64,000 nt of DNA from Leptospira abararensis (GTDB taxonomy: Bacteria; Spirochaetota; Leptospiria; Leptospirales; Leptospiraceae): the NCBI RefSeq assembly GCF_016918735.1, contig NZ_JAFFPR010000042.1, forward strand, positions 1 through 64,000, given 5' to 3'. A program made the translations under genes and the position numbers. The notes beneath the pieces were generated by a model. The model was not told the DNA's origin and made no database searches. It was given only the letters and a program-made list of their open reading frames with translations. This document shows, piece by piece, positions 51,713 to 60,453 of the stretch; position 1 is the first letter of the stretch; each line of letters starts with the position of its first letter.

Positions 51713-52568
51713 TTCCATCCACAACAGTATCACCTGGATATAGTATCACAGATTCTCCAATGGTAAGTCCACTTTTAATCATACTAATACCTTCGCTTTG
51801 ATGTTCTACTTCAACAAATCGTAGTTTTGCTCTTTTCTTTTCAACGGTAAACACTGCCCACTTCTCATCTTCACGAAACAAAGCCGAGGTGGGTATTACT
51901 GTAGCATTTGGTTTTTCAAATAAGATAATTTTACATTCCAATTCATAACCATCTCCGATATCAGGAGGAGGGTTGAATTCAATATAAATCGGTACACGTT
52001 GTTCTTCAACACCTAAGGAGGAAATTTTTGTGATAGCCGAAGGTTCGATGATCGAGACTTCGCCTTCTAAAGTATTTTCTCCAAAGCCAGTGAGAAGGAC
52101 TTTGTCTTTGAGATCTAAATCAGGCATATCTTCCGATAAAATAAAAGCGGATACATCAATTTTTGTAATATCACCATAATCTAAAATACGTTCCCCCATG
52201 GCCACTGGACCCGCACTTTCACGGTATACTTTTAGAATTTGACCATTGGCACTTGCCTTCACTGTTTTCACTATATCCCAATCAATAGTCAGAAGAGTCA
52301 TACCTTTAGTGACTTTGTTTCCTGCGTGCAATTCTACTCGGCGCATTACACCATTTACCGGGGAGTATGCAGTATAAAGTTCTTTGATTTTTGTTTTTCC
52401 TTGTACAGAAAGTATTTGTCTGTAAACACTTTGAGTTACAGCGGATACTTCAACAGGTTTTGGATCCTTCTTTAAAATTAGAAAAGAAAATCCTAAAAAC
52501 AAAATTACAGCGATTGTTATTTTTGCGTTTTTGGTTTTTAGTAGTTCTAAAAATCTTTCTTTCGTCAT
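51693..52568 (-). CDS. Periplasmic adaptor (MacA/HlyD-like) of an ABC exporter
   Basis: The 291-residue protein has an N-terminal anchor IAVILFLGFSFLIL, a lipoyl-like hairpin (YSPVNGVMRRVELHAGNKV and ASANGQILKVY), a beta-barrel part and a membrane-proximal domain (LTIGESVILYPGD). It is short for a MacA homologue and lacks the long alpha-hairpin, so it may act without a TolC docking arm or with a different partner. It is the last gene of a three-gene operon with the permease and ATPase. Confidence 0.85.
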   Translation of the reverse strand: MTKERFLELLKTKNAKITIAVILFLGFSFLILKKDPKPVEVSAVTQSVYRQILSVQGKTKIKELYTAYSPVNGVMRRVELHAGNKVTKGMTLLTIDWDIVKTVKASANGQILKVYRESAGPVAMGERILDYGDITKIDVSAFILSEDMPDLDLKDKVLLTGFGENTLEGEVSIIEPSAITKISSLGVEEQRVPIYIEFNPPPDIGDGYELECKIILFEKPNATVIPTSALFREDEKWAVFTVEKKRAKLRFVEVEHQSEGISMIKSGLTIGESVILYPGDTVVDGTKVVPE

Positions 52569-52569
52569 G

Positions 52570-54918
52570 TTATTCTCTCACCTTGAGTACACTTAATAAA
52601 TCCATTGTTTTTAATTTTCGATAAACGATGATAAAACTGATGGCGGCAGTGGTTAGTGCCAGAAGTATTGAATAGTAATAAGTGGATGGAAAAATAACAG
52701 CGGGGACTTTGAATCCTTCTGTTTCGTTACTATTTAATATTAGGTTTGCTACCTTATTTCCAAAAAAACATCCAATGGGAATTGCAACAATTATTTGCCA
52801 TGTTAGTTCCCAAGCAATAATTTCAAATACTTCTTTTAAACTAAACCCCAATATCCTCAAACTTCCCAATTCATAAATACGTTCAGATAAAGTGATCATC
52901 GCCGTATTATAGATTACCCCAATAGAAATGATAATTGTAAATATTAAAATGACGATGGAAGTTGATTGGAGAGATCTTTGCATCATTTCCTTAAAAGCAG
53001 TAAGAATTGCTGTTTTTGAGAATAAACCAATCACAAGTGGGTTGTCTTTAAATTCTTCGATTAAATTTTTATCTTCTAGAGGATCGGTTTTTAATAAGGC
53101 TAAGTTAATTAAACTTCCTTCGTCCAACATTCGATTTAGATTGTTTCTATTGATGAATACGCCCTGTCCCAAAATTTCGTTGGCAAAAGCAGTAACAGTG
53201 ACAGGGATTTTTCTTTTTTCCCCGTCAAGAGTTTCGATTACTATGGTTTCTCCTTTTTGGATCCCCATTTTGTTTGCAAGGTCAGTATTCATCATGATCC
53301 CATAAACGGGAATATCAATTGGATGTAAATCATGGTTTAAGATTCTTCTTAGATCGGAGCCATCCGAAATTCCTGTTAAGATACTATCCTTTGTTTTTCT
53401 ATGTTTAGTAATTTTAATCGGAATCGATCTTTGTCCTTCTGCGATAAAAACACCTTTTTTTTCTTTAAGACTTAACAATACAGAATCTTCCACTGGAATT
53501 CTGAAAACTAAAGTAAGAGTTTCTCTTTGAATTGTATTGAATTGTAAATCTAACAAAGTACCTACAGTATCTTGAATGAAGTTTCCAATAATCATAATCA
53601 TAATGGATGTAGATAAACCCAAAATCGTAAGTATTGTTCTTGTCGGGCGTTTAAAAAGATTTCTTAGGACCATCCTTTGTATAGTTCTAAGATTTGTAAT
53701 CCATGCTTCCCAAAACGAAATTGTAAATGTTCCAGGTGGAGCAGGACGCATGGCTTGTGCTGGATCTAGCTGGATGATACTTCGTAAAGAGATGATCGTT
53801 CCAATCCCACCAATAAGCATTCCAAAGCTAACACTAAATAAAGCGAGTAGGGGTGGGAAAATTGGAATCAGCTCAGGGAATTTATAAAATCTTCCATACA
53901 ACCCTGTCATTGCGTTGCCTAAAAAATATCCAACAATTACACCAAGGATACTGCTTATTGCAGTGATAAAAGTAATGAGCTTCAAATAATGCAAAACAAT
54001 ATCTCTGGAAGTATAACCAAGCGCTCGTAAGGTCGCAATTTGTTCTCGTTCCTTAGAAATCAATCGATTAGAGATGATGTGCAAAAGAAAAGCAGCGATT
54101 GCTAAAAAAATTCCAGGTAAAAATACCGCAGTAGTCCGAAGTTGCCTAAATTCATCACTCAAAAAAGAATCCGAAGGCAATAGTTTTCTTTCTTTTGCCC
54201 CTAAGCCACCAAACTCATCTAACAAACCATCTAAATCACGCATTGTGCGTAATCTATCCTCTCCGTCTGTGGCAAAATGAAAGATAATTTGATTGAAGGC
54301 ACCTTCAAAGTTGAAGTTCGCTTCCATAGCTTCTCGTTTCATCCAGATGATGCCATAGTGTTTATCGTCTGGCATTGGATTTCCTGGCCTGAATACATAA
54401 ACAAACTCTGGTGACAAACCAACACCTGTTACTTGTAGGAATACACGTTTACCACCAATAATTGAGGATAGAACAGACCCCGGTTCTAATCGATTGGCGT
54501 TGGCAAAATTTTCACTAATGATTACATCTTGGTTTTGTTTTGGCAAAAATCCTTTTTTTAAATACAGAGTATTCGTATGTTCTGGTAAAGAGATCAACTG
54601 GGCAGCAGAAGGATACACTTCACCAGGGAAATCTAAAACAATTTCTTTTGAGATTCTTGTTTCAAAGTCAGAGATGCCTGGAAGTGCGGCTATTTTTGAT
54701 TCAAGAAAAGAAGGAGCCCGGTTTAAATAGACGAATCCTTCGCATAGATTTTGTTTGCTGTAAAAATTGGATTGGGCATCCATTAACGAAAAGTAAGCAG
54801 CCCAAGAGGCTGAAAAATAACTGATCCCTGCAGCGATCACAAGGCCCACAGTCAAACCCTGCATAGTCATCGACTTTAAGTCTCTCAGTAATTTTAAGTT
54901 TAACGTTCTGCCAATCAC
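52570..54918 (-). CDS. ABC transporter permease, FtsX/MacB type, duplicated core
   Basis: The protein is 782 residues from a GTG at 54918 that overlaps the upstream stop as GTGA and has GAGGTGA before it. A first helix (about 18-40) and a periplasmic MacB-like domain precede three helices (about 260-400). A second helix, a second periplasmic part and three final helices (about 650-775) follow, so the FtsX core is present twice. This architecture occurs in exporters of lipoproteins, lipids or peptides of the MacB/LolCE type; the substrate is unknown. Confidence 0.87.
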   Translation of the reverse strand: MIGRTLNLKLLRDLKSMTMQGLTVGLVIAAGISYFSASWAAYFSLMDAQSNFYSKQNLCEGFVYLNRAPSFLESKIAALPGISDFETRISKEIVLDFPGEVYPSAAQLISLPEHTNTLYLKKGFLPKQNQDVIISENFANANRLEPGSVLSSIIGGKRVFLQVTGVGLSPEFVYVFRPGNPMPDDKHYGIIWMKREAMEANFNFEGAFNQIIFHFATDGEDRLRTMRDLDGLLDEFGGLGAKERKLLPSDSFLSDEFRQLRTTAVFLPGIFLAIAAFLLHIISNRLISKEREQIATLRALGYTSRDIVLHYLKLITFITAISSILGVIVGYFLGNAMTGLYGRFYKFPELIPIFPPLLALFSVSFGMLIGGIGTIISLRSIIQLDPAQAMRPAPPGTFTISFWEAWITNLRTIQRMVLRNLFKRPTRTILTILGLSTSIMIMIIGNFIQDTVGTLLDLQFNTIQRETLTLVFRIPVEDSVLLSLKEKKGVFIAEGQRSIPIKITKHRKTKDSILTGISDGSDLRRILNHDLHPIDIPVYGIMMNTDLANKMGIQKGETIVIETLDGEKRKIPVTVTAFANEILGQGVFINRNNLNRMLDEGSLINLALLKTDPLEDKNLIEEFKDNPLVIGLFSKTAILTAFKEMMQRSLQSTSIVILIFTIIISIGVIYNTAMITLSERIYELGSLRILGFSLKEVFEIIAWELTWQIIVAIPIGCFFGNKVANLILNSNETEGFKVPAVIFPSTYYYSILLALTTAAISFIIVYRKLKTMDLLSVLKVRE

Positions 54919-55628
54919 CAACTCACCTCGGATACAGGTTTTTTGTGATGATTCGCAGAGTCGGAAACGATAGTTCCATCCTTAACAAGGATTATACGAT
55001 CGGCGATTTGGGCAATGGACTCGTTATGTGTGATCACAACCGTTGTTGTTCCCAGATCTTTGTTAATCCCGGTGATGGCTTCCAAAACAATCCTTCCCGT
55101 TTTAAAATCAAGGGCTCCTGTAGGTTCATCACAAAGAAGTAATTCTGGTCTTTTGGCTATAGCTCTTGCAATGGCAACTCTTTGTTGTTCCCCGCCAGAA
55201 AGTTGCGCTGGGAAATGATTTTTTCGATCCGCGAGTTTTACTAAAGTCAATGCTTCAAGAGGGGACATGGAGTGGTCGGAAAGATCCGTTACCAAACGAA
55301 CATTTTCTTCTGCAGTGAGACTTGGGATTAAGTTATAAAATTGAAAAACAAAACCAACGTGATTTCTTCTGTAGCGAGTTAATCCTTCATCGTTTTCCAG
55401 GGCCAACGTTTTTCCATGGAATAATACTTCCCCGGTGGTGGCTGTGTCTAGTCCGCCCAAAATATTGAGAAGAGTAGATTTCCCTGAGCCCGACGCACCT
55501 AACATCACTGTTAGTTCTCCCTCATTAAATTTCAGATTCACTGAATGGAGTGCAACAAGTGGCACTTCACCCACTTGGTAGGTTTTCCCAAGATTTTTTG
55601 TTTCCAGAAGGGCATTGGGTTTCTTCAT
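54915..55628 (-). CDS. ABC transporter ATP-binding protein, MacB/LolD type
   Basis: The protein is 237 residues from the ATG at 55628 (a TTG two codons earlier is unlikely). It has Walker A GASGSGKST, the Q-loop in VFQFYNLIPSLTAEEN typical of the LolD/MacB/FtsE group, signature LSGGEQQRVAIARA and Walker B LLLCDEPTGALD. It powers the FtsX-type permease encoded next, with which it overlaps. Confidence 0.93.
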   Translation of the reverse strand: MKKPNALLETKNLGKTYQVGEVPLVALHSVNLKFNEGELTVMLGASGSGKSTLLNILGGLDTATTGEVLFHGKTLALENDEGLTRYRRNHVGFVFQFYNLIPSLTAEENVRLVTDLSDHSMSPLEALTLVKLADRKNHFPAQLSGGEQQRVAIARAIAKRPELLLCDEPTGALDFKTGRIVLEAITGINKDLGTTTVVITHNESIAQIADRIILVKDGTIVSDSANHHKKPVSEVSW

Positions 55629-55741
55629 TATCAAAGTACCATGAGTGCAAAAAGAACTCTTAATTTTACAAATCTATTATTTTGATTGGAATCTGTGAAC
55701 TTAAAATTCAGTGAATTTAAGTCTGATTGGGTTGATGTTTC

Positions 55742-55969
55742 TCAAGTCCTAGGAAGGACTGAAATCAACTTTGCTTTGGAAGAAAGTCCAGAGAGAATCG
55801 TAATATTGTTTTTAGGGACGCGAAAGTGTTTGGAAAGTAAGGTGATGAGTTCTTCGTTTGCCTTTCCATCCACTGGTGGAGATTTTAAGCGAGCAATACA
55901 TTCTGTTTCTGATATAAATTCTAATCCTGGCTGTTTATTATTTGGTTTTACCTTTACAGTTAATTTCAT
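55742..55969 (-). CDS. DUF167 (YggU-like) protein
   Basis: The 75-residue protein starts at the ATG at 55969; the longer frame to 56086 would add a spurious hydrophobic leader overlapping the divergent gene. KLTVKVKPNNKQPG, IARLKSPPVDGKANEELITLLS and the late ILSGLSSKAKLISV match the whole family profile. Its biochemical role is not established. Confidence 0.87.
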   Translation of the reverse strand: MKLTVKVKPNNKQPGLEFISETECIARLKSPPVDGKANEELITLLSKHFRVPKNNITILSGLSSKAKLISVLPRT

Positions 55970-56051
55970 AAATTTGTAGTATTGAGTTCCTTGATTCAAA
56001 ATCCGATTAGTTCTAATAATCGCAAGGAATATACCAAAAGAAATAACAACG

Positions 56052-56720
56052 ATGAAGTCTTCTAAGTTTTCCCAATCTTTTGCCACTTATTTTTTTCTTT
56101 TTCTAATGGTTGTATTTACTGCGACCTTGTCCACTCTTCTTGTATTCAATGCTATGGAAGATTGGGAATACCGCCGTTTCTTCTGCGATGAATCTTATCG
56201 CAATACCAAAGACTCTCACCTTATTTCTGGTATTATCTCTTCTAATAACTTACCAGATCCAGAATCTGGTTTTGTTGTTTATAATGTTGAATATGAAACT
56301 AAACGCAATCACTGGAATTTATATCAAGTATCCGTTGGAAGTTTCTTCTTAGTGTTGAACGATAAAACAGAATTGTTGGTTTATCATGAATCTGGACTTG
56401 CCAATCATAACTTTGAGAACGAAGAAAGAACATATAAAAAAAAACATAAACCTTCTGAACCCCAACTCCGATTGTTAGGAGTCAAAAAAGGTGATACAAT
56501 TACAATTGTGTATGATAAAGCACAATCCATAACCAATAAAAATGGAATCCAAGCTAGTGCTGTGTATGCCGGCTCCACTTCAGATCTTTGTGTGGAAGAA
56601 TCTTTCAATGCTCTCACCGCCCTTGGTGGTGGTTTCGCATTTGCCCTGATCTCCCTCGGACTCAGTTTTATTCTTTGGAATCAATGGAGTCGTTTGCGAA
56701 GAAAAACTAAACTTAAGTAA
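56052..56720 (+). CDS. Hypothetical membrane protein with two terminal helices
   Basis: The 222-residue protein has one membrane helix near the N-terminus (YFFLFLMVVFTATLSTLLVF, 13-32) and one near the C-terminus (ALTALGGGFAFALISLGLSFILW, about 187-209). Between them is a beta-rich domain of about 150 residues that includes GVKKGDTITIVYD. The arrangement resembles DUF3592-type proteins with an extracytoplasmic middle domain. No function is recognised. Confidence 0.68.
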   Translation: MKSSKFSQSFATYFFLFLMVVFTATLSTLLVFNAMEDWEYRRFFCDESYRNTKDSHLISGIISSNNLPDPESGFVVYNVEYETKRNHWNLYQVSVGSFFLVLNDKTELLVYHESGLANHNFENEERTYKKKHKPSEPQLRLLGVKKGDTITIVYDKAQSITNKNGIQASAVYAGSTSDLCVEESFNALTALGGGFAFALISLGLSFILWNQWSRLRRKTKLK

Positions 56721-56740
56721 TTCACTTTTTATTTTTACTG

Positions 56741-56847
56741 GGGCGCCTCGGATCTGTTTGGTGATCAAACTTATTTAGAGGCACGATCCCGCTCTCCGCT
56801 CCAATCTTTCTCTAACGCGAAAGGATTTCCGCTACGATCGGTGGCGC
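56741..56847 (-). repeat. Structured intergenic repeat, copy 3 (inverted)
   Basis: Read on the minus strand it begins GCGCCACCGATCGTAGCGG, then CCTTTC...GAAAG stem arms with an 8-base loop, GATTGGAGCGGAGAGCGG, and after a variable stretch ends GGCGCCCCA. Ends and core match copy 1. The loop region and the 3' part differ. Confidence 0.75.
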
Positions 56848-57002
56848 AGGGAATAAATTACAAGCAAGTTGCCTATATAATGAACAATTTTTTCAAATTG
56901 AATGCGAGTCGTTCGTTCTTTAAAATGATTGTTAGGTGAAAATGCTTAGAATTCGACTTGCTGATCTAAAATAAGCTGAAATGATCTTTTAAAATCAGGA
57001 CT

Positions 57003-57024
57003 ATTTAGGTGAAATCACCTAAAT
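57003..57024. promoter_or_regulatory. Palindromic operator candidate before the Amt-cyclase gene
   Basis: ATTTAGGTGA and TCACCTAAAT form a perfect inverted repeat separated by AA, 24 bases before the ATG. A half-site TTAGGTGA lies at 56932. It does not fit Crp spacing (TGTGA-N6-TCACA). A dedicated repressor or activator is possible. Confidence 0.55.
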
Positions 57025-57048
57025 GGAATTAGATTTTGAGGGTAGGGG

Positions 57049-59136
57049 ATGTCGGTTCAAAAAAATCTATTAGATATTTTATGGGTACTCGTTTGTTCGG
57101 GGCTTGTGTTAATGATGCAGGGTGGGTTTTTAGTTTTAGAGTCTGGTTTGACTCGGGCCAAAAATTCGATCAACGTAGCGATTAAGAACATCGCCGATTT
57201 TGGAGTAGCCACATTATTATTCTATTTGTTTGGATTTGGAATCATGTTTGGTTCCTCGTTTTATGGACTTATCGGAACAGATTTATTTTTACCTGGGTTT
57301 CCTAAAGACAATGCTTGGCCTCCCACTTTCTTTTTGTTTCAATTGATGTTTTGCGGAACTGCATCTACCATTGTTTCCGGTGCCGTCGCAGAACGTTTAA
57401 AATTTCCCTCTTATCTTTTGGCAACAGCTCTGATCTCTGGGATTATTTATCCGATTGTCGGGCATTGGGTTTGGGGCGGAACTTTTATTGAGTCCTCTCG
57501 AGGTTGGTTAGAACAATTGGGATTTCATGATTTCGCCGGTTCCACACAAGTACATAGTGTCGGTGGTTGGGTATCCTTAGCACTTCTTTTGGTTGTTGGG
57601 CCAAGGCTCGGTAGATTTAAAGAAGGGGAACCTTCAAAATCAGTCACAGGCAGTAATCTCCCATTGGCTATGTTAGGCGGGATCATTCTTTGGTTCGGTT
57701 GGATGGGTTTTAACGGAGGAAGTACTTTAGCATTTAATGGATCCGTTCCCATTGTCATTTTAAACACTATCATTGCCTCCGGTTTTTCCATGATGGTTGC
57801 ATTATTTTTAACTTGGTTTGTGAAAGGATACCCAGAGGCAATATCACCATTGAACGGATCTTTGGCGGGTCTTGTTGCCATTACTGCTAGTGCGAATTGT
57901 GTGGAACCGGCACAAGCTGCCGTCATTGGTATGATTGCGGGAGGACTCACTATCCCTGCAGAGAAATTACTCGAAAGATGGAAGATTGATGATGCTGTGG
58001 GCGCTGTCCCTGTGCATTTAGTCGGTGGTCTTTGGGGGACTTTGGCGGTAGGGATTTTTGGAGACATTGATAGCTTAGGAGCAACGAGTGGGAGAGGGGA
58101 CTTTATCCTCATTCAACTTTTAGGTGTCGTTGTTGTTGGTCTTTTTGCTTTTGGGGTATCTTACATTATTTTCAAAGGAATCAATAGAATCTACCACCTC
58201 CGCGTTGATGAAACAGAAGAGCGGATGGGTTTAAATATTTCGGAACACAAAGCAACAACAGAACTTATTGATTTGTTTTTATCAATGGACTATCAACACA
58301 AAACGGGCGATTTAACTCTCGATGTACCTGTGGAACCTTTTACGGAAGTGGGACAGATTGCAGAAAGATATAATTTGGTTTTAGGAAAGGTTCGTTCTAC
58401 TTTAAAGGAAAATGAAGATTCGAGAGTTGAAATTGCCAACGCATACGAAAAAGTAAGAAATGAACAGGAAAGGGCAGAGAAACTATTGTTAAATGTTCTA
58501 CCCAAAGCAATCGCCGAAGAATTAAAAGAAAAACAAGGGTTAATTGCTAATAGTTACCCCGAAGTTTCGGTTCTGTTTGCAGATATCGTTGGTTTTACAC
58601 AAATTTCTTCTGGAATGAAACCCGAAGCTGTGGTTCGCATCTTAAATGAAATTTTTTCTTACTTTGATGTGTTAGCTGAAAAGTATAGATTAGAAAAAAT
58701 TAAAACCATTGGGGATGCTTATATGGCGGTGGCTGGACTACCTGCACCTGATCAGTATCATTCATTACTCGCAGCCCATATGGCTTGGGATATGAAATCT
58801 TTACTTTCTCGGTTAAAACTTGGGAAAAGTGGAACAAAACTAAGTATGCGGATTGGGATCAACACAGGTCCTGTGGTTGCCGGTGTGATAGGAACAAAAA
58901 AATTTATTTATGATATTTGGGGAGATGCAGTCAATCTTGCCTCCCGGATGGAGTCACATGGCCTGCCCAATGAAATTCAAATTACCGAATCGACTGCAAA
59001 ACTAATTCAGTCCGATTTTGCATTGGAAGCAAGGGGTGAAATCGAAGTGAAGGGGAAAGGTAAAATTAGAACCTTTCTTGTCAAACAGAGGATACGTGAG
59101 CCAGAAGTGAGTCTGCCATACTTTCAATTTGCGTAG
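57049..59136 (+). CDS. Ammonium transporter fused to a class III adenylate cyclase
   Basis: The 695-residue protein has an Amt domain (about 5-395, eleven helices) with AmtB-like key residues: Asp161 in DFAGSTQVH, twin His169 and His323, the QLMF Phe gate near 101, and GAVAERLKF. A HAMP-like helix and coiled coil (about 400-490) lead into a cyclase domain (about 500-690) with metal-binding Asp512 (FADIVGFT) and Asp556 (IGDAY), adenine-specifying Lys552 and Asp622, and transition-state Asn629/Arg633. It probably reports ammonium passage or availability as cAMP at the inner membrane. GAGGG lies before the ATG. Confidence 0.93.
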   Translation: MSVQKNLLDILWVLVCSGLVLMMQGGFLVLESGLTRAKNSINVAIKNIADFGVATLLFYLFGFGIMFGSSFYGLIGTDLFLPGFPKDNAWPPTFFLFQLMFCGTASTIVSGAVAERLKFPSYLLATALISGIIYPIVGHWVWGGTFIESSRGWLEQLGFHDFAGSTQVHSVGGWVSLALLLVVGPRLGRFKEGEPSKSVTGSNLPLAMLGGIILWFGWMGFNGGSTLAFNGSVPIVILNTIIASGFSMMVALFLTWFVKGYPEAISPLNGSLAGLVAITASANCVEPAQAAVIGMIAGGLTIPAEKLLERWKIDDAVGAVPVHLVGGLWGTLAVGIFGDIDSLGATSGRGDFILIQLLGVVVVGLFAFGVSYIIFKGINRIYHLRVDETEERMGLNISEHKATTELIDLFLSMDYQHKTGDLTLDVPVEPFTEVGQIAERYNLVLGKVRSTLKENEDSRVEIANAYEKVRNEQERAEKLLLNVLPKAIAEELKEKQGLIANSYPEVSVLFADIVGFTQISSGMKPEAVVRILNEIFSYFDVLAEKYRLEKIKTIGDAYMAVAGLPAPDQYHSLLAAHMAWDMKSLLSRLKLGKSGTKLSMRIGINTGPVVAGVIGTKKFIYDIWGDAVNLASRMESHGLPNEIQITESTAKLIQSDFALEARGEIEVKGKGKIRTFLVKQRIREPEVSLPYFQFA

Positions 59137-59153
59137 AAAGGATAGCAGAAGTT

Positions 59154-59783
59154 TTATCCTTGAAAGAGGTCACTTTTCCAGTTGCCGGATTTAATAATTT
59201 CACCTGATGGGGAAAGCAAGGTTCCTTTGCCTTCCCTTTTCCCATTCTTCCAGTTTCCAATATAACGAGACTGATCATCGTAAATATAAATTCCTTCTCC
59301 GTTGATCACAATTCCCCGCTCGTATTCACCGATAAGAGTTATTTTGTTCGGCAGAGTTAATGTACATTTTCCTTGAGGTTCGCCATCAACAAAGAAACCG
59401 GATATTCTGGTACCGTCAGACCAAACATAATACCCTTCCCCGTGTTTTACATTCCTTCTAAAATTTCCTTCAAAAAAGGCACCGTTCGGATAAAATATCT
59501 TTCCTTTGCCGTTCTTTTCCCCTCTATGCCAGTAACCCTCATATTTTTCTCCACTGATGTGTTTTAGGATGCCAAAATCATGAAACCTATGATTTAAGAA
59601 ACCACCTGCGTAGTAGGTTCCATCTTTTAATTCTAAAACGCCAAAACCAGTATCACAATCGCCTGATGTGCATTTGGCTCGGTAGTAAGTGACATAAATA
59701 AAAACTAAAACAAAAGTTAGAAGGATTGCTGATGTAGCGAAAATTAGGTGTCTTTTCTTGAGGGAAAGCAGAAAGCGTTTCAT
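59154..59783 (-). CDS. MORN-repeat membrane protein
   Basis: The 209-residue protein has one N-terminal membrane helix (IFATSAILLTFVLVFIYVTYY, about 14-34), then a short CTSGDCDTG segment and about six MORN units (GTYYAGGFLNH, EKYEGYWHRGEKNGKGKIFYPNG, AFFEGNFRRNVKHGEGYY, SRYIGNWKNGKREGKGTL). The repeats should face the periplasm. MORN proteins bind proteins or lipids; no partner is evident. It is convergent with the Amt-cyclase gene. Confidence 0.85.
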   Translation of the reverse strand: MKRFLLSLKKRHLIFATSAILLTFVLVFIYVTYYRAKCTSGDCDTGFGVLELKDGTYYAGGFLNHRFHDFGILKHISGEKYEGYWHRGEKNGKGKIFYPNGAFFEGNFRRNVKHGEGYYVWSDGTRISGFFVDGEPQGKCTLTLPNKITLIGEYERGIVINGEGIYIYDDQSRYIGNWKNGKREGKGTLLSPSGEIIKSGNWKSDLFQG

Positions 59784-59874
59784 TTTCTGTTAGGTTCCAA
59801 TTATATTCCCCACTGTCAAATAAAATTAAAGATTAGTACTTTCGCAATACGATGATTAGATTAGTTTGACCAAA

Positions 59875-60453
59875 ATGGAAATGGTAAAGTATTTGAAAGT
59901 TATAACACTTGTTCTTGTTTCTTTGATCGTGTTGTCATTCACTAGTGTGTGCGCACAAAGCGAGGAAGGTAAATTGAAAGATGCATCTGAGGCAGCAAAA
60001 CTAAACTCTGATGGTATTGGATTACTCCAACGGAGTGAAGTATTGGATGCGAGAAAAAAATTCGAATCCGCACATGATAAAGATCCATTATCTCCGGAGT
60101 ATCCAAATAATATCGGTTTTACTTATCTATTGTTAAAAGATGAGGAAAAAGCAGAGTTGTTTTTTAAAAAATCACTGGAAATTGATCCAGATTTTTTTAG
60201 AGCACATTATAACCTGGGAGTTTTATACCAGAAAAAAGACAATGTTGCAAAAGCATTAGAATATTATAAGACGGCAACTGTAAATAACCCTGATTTCCCT
60301 GAAGCACGGTATAATCTTGCTTTAATGTATATGCGAAAGGGTGATAAAAAGAAGGCGATCGAATCCTTTGAAATTTTTATTAAAATTGCATCTCCCGAAA
60401 TGAAACAACCGGTTCAAGATGCAAAAATTAGAATTTCAGAGCTGAGTAAATGA
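59875..60453 (+). CDS. Secreted TPR protein
   Basis: The protein is 192 residues from the ATG at 59875 (an ATG two codons later and a TTG at 59866 are alternatives). The signal peptide ends TSVCAQ. Three to four tetratricopeptide repeats follow: GLLQRSEVLDARKKFESAHD, PNNIGFTYLLLKDEEKAELF, AHYNLGVLYQKKDNVAKALE and ARYNLALMYMRKGDKKKAIE. The signal's ALxVC could also act as a lipobox. It is the first gene of a five-gene operon with overlapping starts and stops, so it is probably a scaffold in an envelope complex. Confidence 0.83.
   Translation: MEMVKYLKVITLVLVSLIVLSFTSVCAQSEEGKLKDASEAAKLNSDGIGLLQRSEVLDARKKFESAHDKDPLSPEYPNNIGFTYLLLKDEEKAELFFKKSLEIDPDFFRAHYNLGVLYQKKDNVAKALEYYKTATVNNPDFPEARYNLALMYMRKGDKKKAIESFEIFIKIASPEMKQPVQDAKIRISELSK

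Larger units (their letters stand above)
56721..57048. other. Intergenic region upstream of the Amt-cyclase gene
   Basis: It holds structured repeat copy 3 (56741-56847), an AT-rich stretch with a TTAGGTGA half-site (56932-56939), and a perfect 10-bp inverted repeat at 57003-57024. No gene is visible. Confidence 0.6.

Noticed and set aside
52928..53305. 125-codon plus-strand frame inside the ABC permease gene
   Set aside because: It is antisense to a well-supported FtsX-type permease and has no initiation signals or family match.
57003..57024. Crp site before the Amt-cyclase gene
   Set aside because: The arms are separated by 2 bases, whereas Crp sites have six between TGTGA and TCACA.
57525..58112. 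195-codon open frame on the minus strand inside the Amt-cyclase gene
   Set aside because: It is antisense to a highly conserved transporter domain, rich in Pro and Lys, has no ribosome site and matches no family. It is a shadow of the real gene.
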